From Pseudomonadota bacterium (lineage in GTDB: Bacteria > Pseudomonadota > Alphaproteobacteria > CACIAM-22H2), in contig JAIUNH010000318.1 of NCBI GenBank assembly GCA_020161965.1, forward strand, positions 1-5,118: DNA of 5,118 bases, given 5' to 3'. Below are positions 1-4,402 of this stretch, piece by piece. Every line of letters starts with the position of its first letter. Position 1 is the first letter of the stretch. The notes below the pieces were generated by a model. The model was not told the DNA's origin, searched no databases, and worked only from the letters and a program-made list of their open reading frames with translations. The translations under genes were made by a program, and so were the position numbers.

Positions 1-1
1 G

Positions 2-391
2 ATCGCGGGCATGCTGGTCGCGATCCCGCTGGTCTTCCATGTCGGCATGCCCGGCTGGGTGATGATCGTGATCCTGATGCTGACCGGCTTCACGCGCTCG
101 CTGCAGTTCACCAGTTCGAACGCCGTGCTGTTCGCCGATGTGCCGGCCGACAAAATGTCGCGCGCGACCACGCTGATGGCCGTGGCGCAGGAAATGACCG
201 GTTCGATCGGCATCACCATCGCGGCGGTGGCGCTGACGATCGCCGCGTCGGGCATGGCGACGGGGGCGACGGGCACCGCGCAATTCGTGCCCGCGTTCCT
301 GACCGTCGCGGCAATCGCGACGTCCTGCGCTTTCGTCTATCTGGCGCTGCCGCGCGACGTGGGCGCGGTGCTTACGGGACGCCGGCGATAA
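2..391 (+). CDS. MFS drug/metabolite transporter, DHA2 (EmrB/QacA-like) family, C-terminal fragment
   Basis: This is the C-terminal 129 residues of an inner-membrane major facilitator; the start lies before the window and the frame is open to base 2. Hydrophobic stretches at about fragment residues 1-13, 17-30, 63-82 and 95-116 look like the last transmembrane helices, ending in a short basic tail (TGRRR). The stretch with R32, Q35-F36-T37, N40, A45-D46 and S53-A55-T56, followed by a Q63/S68/G70 helix, resembles the conserved late segment of DHA2 proton-driven exporters; that is family knowledge recalled, not a database hit. DHA2 members usually have about 14 helices and export drugs or metabolites, but the substrate cannot be told from this piece. 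The gene converges on fucU with a 20-bp overlap of the 3' ends, so it is probably a separate transcription unit with no necessary link to sugar catabolism. Confidence 0.85.
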   Translation: MAGMLVAIPLVFHVGMPGWVMIVILMLTGFTRSLQFTSSNAVLFADVPADKMSRATTLMAVAQEMTGSIGITIAAVALTIAASGMATGATGTAQFVPAFLTVAAIATSCAFVYLALPRDVGAVLTGRRR

Positions 392-824
392 CGCCTTTGC
401 GTAAAAGGAAGCATCCGTAAGGGCGCGGGTCGCCGACCTGCACCACGGCGAAGGCGTTCTTCGCCGCTTCGTAGAAGGCGAAACGCTCGATCCCCGACAG
501 CGGCGATTTGGCGCCGAGCGCCTTGTCGATCTCGGCCTGCACGGCTTTCTGCACGTCGGGGACTTTCTTCTTGTCGCCGACGACTTCCATCCGGCGGACG
601 GGCTTGGGTTCGAAATCGTCGATCGGCAGCACCGACAAAATGGCGCGCGCCGCGCGCTCCATCGTCAAGCCGGGCAGGCGCACGAGCTTGCCGGTCGTCG
701 TGTGCGCGGCGATCGTCTCGGCCGGGTGATTGGCGTCGACCAAGGCGAGATCGTCGCCATGGCCCATTGCGTCGAGCACCCACAGAAGATCGGCCGACAG
801 AACCGGATCGAGACCTTTAAGCAT
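372..824 (-). CDS. fucU: L-fucose mutarotase, RbsD/FucU family
   Basis: The predicted 150-residue protein has the usual length of FucU, a cytoplasmic enzyme interconverting the alpha and beta anomers of L-fucose. It starts MLKGLDPVLSADLLWVLDAMGHGD, very like E. coli FucU as I recall it, with the conserved His22 in the GHGD motif and D30-A-N-H-P where the E. coli protein has DAHFP. The C-terminal block at residues 112-145, with R114-F115-A116-F117-Y118-E119, A124-F125-A126, Y136-G137 and K143-G144-V145, is the family signature. The frame is open far upstream, but the ATG at 824 matches the family N-terminus and overlaps the end of the lactonase gene by 8 bp, which suggests translational coupling as the last gene of the operon. 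RbsD is the main alternative, but the neighbours favour fucose. In a fucose dehydrogenase pathway, mutarotation would supply the anomer the dehydrogenase oxidises. Confidence 0.9.
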   Translation of the reverse strand: MLKGLDPVLSADLLWVLDAMGHGDDLALVDANHPAETIAAHTTTGKLVRLPGLTMERAARAILSVLPIDDFEPKPVRRMEVVGDKKKVPDVQKAVQAEIDKALGAKSPLSGIERFAFYEAAKNAFAVVQVGDPRPYGCFLLRKGVIAGVP

Positions 825-1638
825 CGCGTCGTCCCCGCTTGTCCAAATAGATGCGCGCCGCGTTGGCGCCGAAAATGTCTTCGTGCGAACCGAGCAGACC
901 TTGCGCCGCCGCGAACCAGCGATCGTAACCGCCGGCCAGATCGACGACCGGCCAGTCGCTGCCCCAGAGCAGCCGGGCGGGCCCGAACACGTCGATGAGA
1001 TGCAGCACATACGGGGCGAGATCGCCTTGCGTCCATTCGGGCGACGCTTCGGTCGCGAGGCCCGAGACTTTGCAAACGACATTCGGGCGCGCGGCGAGGG
1101 CGGCCATATCGGCGCGCCACGGATCGAGGCGCTTGTCCTTGATGAACGGCTTGGCGCCGTGATCGACGACGATGCGCAAACCCGGATGACGTTCGGCGAC
1201 GACCAGAAGACGCGGCAAATGGCGCGGCAGCACCAGCGCGTCGAACACGAGACCATAGGCGATCAACGCGTCGAAGGCGGGGGCGAGCTTGGGCGAGGCG
1301 AGCCAATCGTCGTCGGCGAGGTCCTGCACCATCGGGCGCAAGCCGACGAGCAGATCGTCTTTCGCCAACTCGGCGATACGTTCGGGCGTTTCGAAATCGG
1401 TCCAACCGACGACGCCGGCCACGCTTTCGTCGCTCTTGGCGATGTCGAGCAGGAATTGCGTTTCCGCTTCCGTCGGCGCCGCCTGCACCAGAATCGACTT
1501 GGCGATGTCGTGGCGCTTCAAAATGGGCGCGAGATCGGCGGGCAGGAAATCGCGGTAGATGATTCCCTTGTCGGGTGTCAGCCAGCCGTAATCGCCGCGA
1601 TCGACGCGCCAATAATGCTGATGCGCGTCGATCTTCAT
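817..1638 (-). CDS. Amidohydrolase-2 family lactonase, probable L-fucono-1,5-lactonase (COG3618)
   Basis: This 273-residue protein is a metal-dependent TIM-barrel hydrolase of the amidohydrolase superfamily. Visible metal and active-site motifs are D4-A-H6-Q-H8-Y-W (the HxH of strand 1), V158-D159-H160 (a later metal or substrate histidine), C189-K190-V191-S192-G193-L194, and W225-G226-S227-D228-W229-P230 with the catalytic Asp of strand 8. This pattern is typical of the COG3618 lactonases that open L-fucono- and L-rhamnono-lactones, and the expected product is L-fuconate. ATG 1638 was chosen because MKIDAHQHYW is the canonical N-terminus. An 18-residue upstream extension is open but would run deep into the reductase gene. 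The start overlaps the reductase stop as ATGA, and there is no good Shine-Dalgarno, so coupled translation is likely. Exact substrate is inferred from the flanking fucU and sugar dehydrogenase; 4-sulfomuconolactonase-like or other lactonase activity is possible. Confidence 0.85.
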   Translation of the reverse strand: MKIDAHQHYWRVDRGDYGWLTPDKGIIYRDFLPADLAPILKRHDIAKSILVQAAPTEAETQFLLDIAKSDESVAGVVGWTDFETPERIAELAKDDLLVGLRPMVQDLADDDWLASPKLAPAFDALIAYGLVFDALVLPRHLPRLLVVAERHPGLRIVVDHGAKPFIKDKRLDPWRADMAALAARPNVVCKVSGLATEASPEWTQGDLAPYVLHLIDVFGPARLLWGSDWPVVDLAGGYDRWFAAAQGLLGSHEDIFGANAARIYLDKRGRRDA

Positions 1639-2642
1639 GCCGGCACCGGACAGGATTTGTCGAGCAAGCCCTTGGCTTTGAGATCGCTCCACAACGCGGC
1701 GGGAATCTTCGCCGAGAAGGACTGGCGCTGACGCTCTATCTCCGACGGCGCCACCGCCCCCAGCACGACACTCGACACGGCGGGATGGGCGAGGGCGAAG
1801 CGCAGCGCCGCATCGGCGAGCGCCACGTTATGCGCGCGGCAGACGGCTTCGATCTGGCCGACCTTCGCCATCACGTCCGGCGGGGCGGGCTTGTAATTGT
1901 ACTTCGCCCCCGGGATCGGGCCGGTCGCGAGAATGCCGGAGTTGAATACGCCGCCCAGCATCACGCCGATGCGCCGTTCGACGGCCAGCGGCAGGAATTC
2001 GGCGGCGGCGGGTTGTTCGAGCAGCGAATAGCGCCCGGCGAGCAACACGCAATCGATGTCGCATTCGCGCGCGAAGCGCATGCACATATCGGCTTCGTTG
2101 ACGCCCACACCGACGGCGCGGATGACCTTTTCCTGGCGCAACCGGTCGAGCGCCTTATAGGCGCCGGACACCGCCTCGCGGAAACGCTGGTCGATCATTG
2201 CCGCACCATGCGTCCAGACATCGACGTCGTGGATCAGCACCACGTCGATATGGCTCAATCCCATGCGCAGCAGCGATTGTTCCAGCGAGCGCATCGCGCC
2301 ATCGTAGGAATAATCGAAACTCGCGAGATGCTCGACGCCGCCGACAAAACCGTCGCCGGGGTTCTTGCGCGTGAACGGATCCATCACGCGCCCGATTTTT
2401 GTGCAGAGCACGAATTTGGGCGGCCTGACGCGCCGCAATGCAGCACCGATGCGCAGCTCCGACATGCCATGGCCGTAAAGTGGTGAGGTATCGAGCAATG
2501 TCACGCCGTTGCGCAGCGCCGATTCGACCGTGCCGACCGCAACCGCCTCGTCGATGATCGAATAAAGATCGCCCAAGGGTGCGCCGCCGAAACCGTGCTC
2601 GGACACTTCGACGCCGCTTTTACCGAGAATTCGCGTGTCCAC
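1635..2642 (-). CDS. Aldo/keto reductase, probable L-fucose (D-threo-aldose) 1-dehydrogenase
   Basis: The protein has 335 residues from a GTG start and is an NAD(P)-dependent TIM-barrel oxidoreductase of the cytoplasm. The AKR catalytic tetrad is visible: D51 (in LLDTSPLYG), Y56, K82 (in LCTKIGR) and H138 (in VVLIHDVD). The N-terminal VDTRILGKSGVEVSEHGFGG is the usual AKR first hairpin and strand, and L294-G295-A296 with the following S/E/R residues is the usual cofactor-binding end. It resembles the group that oxidises L-fucose, L-galactose and D-arabinose at C1 to the lactone. The frame is open upstream, including an ATG at 2741, but the GTG at 2642 is preceded by GGGGGA at 5-nt spacing and starts at the family boundary. 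It is first in the operon with the lactonase and mutarotase, fitting the first oxidative step. Another AKR aldose specificity cannot be excluded. Confidence 0.87.
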   Translation of the reverse strand: MDTRILGKSGVEVSEHGFGGAPLGDLYSIIDEAVAVGTVESALRNGVTLLDTSPLYGHGMSELRIGAALRRVRPPKFVLCTKIGRVMDPFTRKNPGDGFVGGVEHLASFDYSYDGAMRSLEQSLLRMGLSHIDVVLIHDVDVWTHGAAMIDQRFREAVSGAYKALDRLRQEKVIRAVGVGVNEADMCMRFARECDIDCVLLAGRYSLLEQPAAAEFLPLAVERRIGVMLGGVFNSGILATGPIPGAKYNYKPAPPDVMAKVGQIEAVCRAHNVALADAALRFALAHPAVSSVVLGAVAPSEIERQRQSFSAKIPAALWSDLKAKGLLDKSCPVPA

Positions 2643-2647
2643 TCGTT

Positions 2648-2653
2648 TCCCCC
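2648..2653 (-). promoter_or_regulatory. Ribosome binding site deciding the GTG start of the aldo/keto reductase
   Basis: On the minus strand GGGGGA lies 5 nt before the GTG at 2642. This supports GTG over the in-frame ATG at 2741, which would add 33 residues with no AKR character and would run across the divergent promoter region. Confidence 0.7.
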
Positions 2654-2670
2654 AACTACCCGTTTTAACG

Positions 2671-2686
2671 AACTGACATGTTACTT
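2671..2686. promoter_or_regulatory. Imperfect 16-bp palindrome, candidate operator
   Basis: The sequence AACTGACATGTTACTT reads nearly the same on both strands, with 6 of 8 base pairs symmetric around the ACATGT core. It lies upstream of the candidate TTGACG at 2688 and downstream of the possible minus-strand promoter, where a regulator could act on both operons. Binding by the neighbouring GntR protein is inference from position only. Confidence 0.35.
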
Positions 2687-2705
2687 CTTGACGCGCGCTG
2701 GCGAC

Positions 2706-2716
2706 ATGGTCAACAT
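2706..2716. promoter_or_regulatory. Imperfect 11-bp palindrome of GntR/FadR-operator style
   Basis: ATGGTCAACAT is symmetric at 4 of 5 pairs around a central C. It has the short GT-N-AC-like shape common to operators of FadR-type GntR regulators (family knowledge: half-sites such as TGGT/ACCA with a short spacer). It overlaps the candidate -10 or spacer of the rightward promoter, a position suited to repression. The hexamer GACATG recurs in the other palindrome, at 2675-2680 and 2703-2708. Confidence 0.35.
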
Positions 2717-2742
2717 CCGCGCCCATAAGACCATAACGCATC

Positions 2743-2750
2743 GGGAGAGA
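2743..2750 (+). promoter_or_regulatory. Ribosome binding site of the aldolase gene
   Basis: GGGAGAGA ends 9 nt before the ATG at 2760. It favours that start over upstream in-frame ATGs at 2706 and 2595, which lack such a site; the latter would read through the divergent region and into the reductase gene. Confidence 0.65.
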
Positions 2751-2759
2751 TCGTCCATC

Positions 2760-3662
2760 ATGTCCGCCAAATCCATCGGTCCGCGCATCGGCTTGTCCTG
2801 CGCCTTGTCGACCGCGTTCCTCGCCAACGGTGCCGTCGATCTGCCGCGCACCGTCGCGCAGGCGAAATGGGTGCTGGCGAATGGCGGCGACGGTGTGACG
2901 ATGTTCGGCACGACGGGCGAGGGCGCGTCGATCGATATCGGCGAACGCCATGCCGCCTTGGGCGCACTCGCCGCCGGCGGGCTCGATCTCGGCAAGCAAG
3001 TGATCGCAGGCGTTTCGGCCGCGACGGTGGGCGAAGCGGTCGCGCAAGCGCGCGTGGGCTACGATCACGGCGTGCGCGGCCTGCTGATGACGCCGCCCTT
3101 CTATTTCCCCGAGCCCTCGGAAGAAGGCGTGTTCCGCTGGTACGCGTCGGTTTTCGAAAAGCTGGGCGCGCAATTGCGCGATGTTCTGATCTATCACATC
3201 CCCAGCATGACGCGCGTGATGTTCACGCCCGCGATCATGACGCGCCTGCGCAAGGAATTCCCGAACGCCATCATCGGCATCAAGGACTCGACCGGCCAGT
3301 GGGACTCGGCCAAGGGCTTCCTCGACACGCATAAGGACCTGCAAATCCTCGTCGGCGACGAGCGTTTGCTCGCCCGCGCGGTGCGCGAAGGCGGTTCGGG
3401 CACGATTTGCGGCATGGCCAATATCCGCCCCGATCTGCTGCGCCCGGCGGCGTGGGAAGGCAAGGACGATGCGCGCATCGGCGCATGTGTGGCGGCGATC
3501 ATCGCCGACCCGTTCATGCCGGCGGTCAAGGCGCTGATCGCGCATCGCGAAGGCGACGCGAATTGGCGCCGCATGCGCCCGCCGGTCGTGGAACTCGACG
3601 AGGCGCGCGCGGCGGCACTGGTCAAGCGCGTCGATGCGGCGTTGAGCCAGAAAGCCGCTTGA
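2760..3662 (+). CDS. Class I aldolase of the dihydrodipicolinate synthase/N-acetylneuraminate lyase family, probable 2-keto-3-deoxy sugar-acid aldolase
   Basis: This 300-residue cytoplasmic TIM-barrel protein has the family length and landmarks: F49-G50-T51-T52-G53-E54 (pyruvate carboxylate-binding loop), T111-P112-P113-F114-Y115, the catalytic tyrosine Y145 in YHIPSMT, and the Schiff-base lysine K175 in GIKDSTG. Where DapA normally has YNVPGRT with an Arg that binds the second carboxylate, this protein has SMT, so lysine biosynthesis is unlikely and a keto-sugar-acid substrate is more plausible. From its neighbours I infer cleavage of 2-keto-3-deoxy-L-fuconate to pyruvate and lactaldehyde. 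A 2-keto-3-deoxy-pentonate dehydratase (AraD-like) or KDG aldolase role remains possible. It is transcribed divergently from the mutarotase-lactonase-dehydrogenase operon and overlaps the regulator gene by 1 bp (TGATG), so the two are co-translated. The family call is firm; the substrate is inferred. Confidence 0.85.
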   Translation: MSAKSIGPRIGLSCALSTAFLANGAVDLPRTVAQAKWVLANGGDGVTMFGTTGEGASIDIGERHAALGALAAGGLDLGKQVIAGVSAATVGEAVAQARVGYDHGVRGLLMTPPFYFPEPSEEGVFRWYASVFEKLGAQLRDVLIYHIPSMTRVMFTPAIMTRLRKEFPNAIIGIKDSTGQWDSAKGFLDTHKDLQILVGDERLLARAVREGGSGTICGMANIRPDLLRPAAWEGKDDARIGACVAAIIADPFMPAVKALIAHREGDANWRRMRPPVVELDEARAAALVKRVDAALSQKAA

Positions 3663-4330
3663 TGGCCGAAACCGGGACCGATGCGCCCAAGCTGCGGGAA
3701 CGCGCCTATGCCGCGTTCACCAATCGGCTGCTGGCGCGCGAAATCGTGCCCGGTCAATTCGTCTCGCAGCGCGAGCTGGTGGAGATCACCGGCTTGCCGC
3801 TGGGGGCGATCCGCGAACTCGTGCCGCGTTTGGAAGCGGAAGGCTTGATCGTCACCATTCCCCAGCGCGGGATGCAGGTGGCGCATGTCGATCTCAGCCT
3901 GATCCGCAATGCCTTCCAGTTCCGCTTGATGATGGAGCGTGAGGCGGTCGAAGTGTTCGTGCGCGAGGCGCCCGATGCCGAGATCGAACGTTTGCTGGAA
4001 GCGCATGAGCGCATCATCAAGGACGCGAAAAAGAAGATCACGCCGGACGTGATCCGTCGTGCCCAGCTCGCCGATTGGGATATGCACGATACGATCGTGG
4101 ATTTCCTGGGTAACGAAATCGTATCGAGCGCCTATCGCGTCAATTCGATCAAGATCCGCCTGATCCGGCAGGCGGAAGTCCGTCTCGATCCCAGCCGGGT
4201 CGAGACGGTGATGCGCGAACATCTGGGCATCGTGCGCAGCATGGCCGCGCGCGATATCGAAGGTGCCCGCAACGCGTTGGGCGCGCATATCCAAGACGCG
4301 AAAAATCGCGCGATGGGCCTGTCGCCTTAG
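3662..4330 (+). CDS. GntR-family transcriptional regulator, FadR/FCD subfamily
   Basis: The protein has 222 residues, the usual size for this subfamily. Residues about 10-75 form the winged helix-turn-helix, with the helix pattern around L38-V40 and T43-G44, R51-E52 and L57-E58-A59-E60-G61-L62, then the wing I63-V64 to R69-G70-M71-V73. Residues about 80-215 are the all-helical FCD ligand domain. Putative metal or ligand residues are D138 and H142 (in ADWDMHD), H187 (in REHLGIV) and H209 (in GAHI), the normal Asp-His-His-His set. Such proteins are usually repressors released by a sugar acid or other carboxylate. The start overlaps the aldolase stop by 1 bp, so it is made with that enzyme. Likely targets are the divergent region at 2643-2759 and perhaps the transporter promoter. 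The segment LPLGAIRELVPRLE differs from the common PVREALRRLE consensus in the recognition helix. Confidence 0.88.
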   Translation: MAETGTDAPKLRERAYAAFTNRLLAREIVPGQFVSQRELVEITGLPLGAIRELVPRLEAEGLIVTIPQRGMQVAHVDLSLIRNAFQFRLMMEREAVEVFVREAPDAEIERLLEAHERIIKDAKKKITPDVIRRAQLADWDMHDTIVDFLGNEIVSSAYRVNSIKIRLIRQAEVRLDPSRVETVMREHLGIVRSMAARDIEGARNALGAHIQDAKNRAMGLSP

Positions 4331-4385
4331 CGGCGGTATGGCGCTAGAATTCGAGCAACCAAAACCTAAACAGGGGGAGACGACG
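4331..4385 (+). promoter_or_regulatory. Intergenic leader between gntR and the ABC binding-protein gene, with an inverted repeat
   Basis: This 55-bp gap separates two same-strand genes. It contains GCTAGAATTCGAGC at 4343-4356, an inverted repeat with 6 of 7 symmetric pairs, which overlaps TAGAAT (4345-4350), one mismatch from a -10 box. The matching -35 region (near 4322) is weak. The stretch may hold a separate promoter and operator for the transporter, or the gene may simply be read through from the aldolase-gntR operon. There is no terminator-like stem followed by a T-run. Confidence 0.35.
4373..4380 (+). promoter_or_regulatory. Ribosome binding site of the ABC binding-protein gene
   Basis: GGGGGAGA ends 5 nt before the ATG at 4386 and 17 nt before the second in-frame ATG at 4398. 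The first ATG is therefore the better placed start. Confidence 0.7.
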
Positions 4386-4402
4386 ATGAAGACGACGATG
4401 AA
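4379..4402 (+). repeat. Perfect 12-bp tandem duplication spanning the start codon
   Basis: GACGACGATGAA occurs twice back to back, at 4379-4390 and 4391-4402. Each copy contains an in-frame ATG, so the binding protein begins M-K-T-T-M-N. Removing one unit leaves the frame intact and gives MNRRNLLKG directly behind the ribosome binding site. Confidence 0.9.

Larger units (their letters stand above)
2643..2759. promoter_or_regulatory. Divergent control region between the catabolic operon and the aldolase-gntR operon
   Basis: This 117-bp gap is the only sizeable non-coding stretch besides 4331-4385 and must carry signals for both directions. It is more AT-rich than its surroundings. For the + strand I see TTGACG (2688-2693) with CAACAT (2711-2716) at 17-bp spacing, or alternatively GCGACA (2701-2706) with CATAAG (2724-2729), also at 17 bp. 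For the - strand, TTGACC (complement of 2708-2713) has only a poor -10 partner. Two imperfect palindromes lie inside: 16 bp at 2671-2686 (6 of 8 pairs) and 11 bp at 2706-2716 (4 of 5 pairs). Their centres are about 32 bp apart, close to three helical turns. CCATAA is also repeated at 2723-2728 and 2731-2736. The region's role is near certain from gene orientation; the individual boxes are tentative. Confidence 0.6.

Noticed and set aside
394..408. Small hairpin CCTTT-gcgta-AAAGG near the convergent 3' ends, considered as a terminator
   Set aside because: The stem is only 5 bp and AT-rich at the top, it lies within the fucU coding end, and no T-run follows in a suitable place.
730..1731. Long plus-strand open frame of 333 codons opposite the lactonase, and a similar one at 1575-2486
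   Set aside because: Composition is an Arg/Ala/Gly-rich shadow, with no recognisable family and no ribosome binding site. The minus-strand genes have clear catalytic motifs over the same bases.
2661..2670. CGTTTTAACG mini inverted repeat in the divergent region
   Set aside because: Arms of only 4 bp are too short to separate from chance. It is close to the reductase ribosome binding site but there is no further support.
2643..3545. N-terminal extension of the aldo/keto reductase on the minus strand (301 more codons)
   Set aside because: It is the antisense of the aldolase gene. AKR homology begins at the GTG at 2642, which has its own ribosome binding site.
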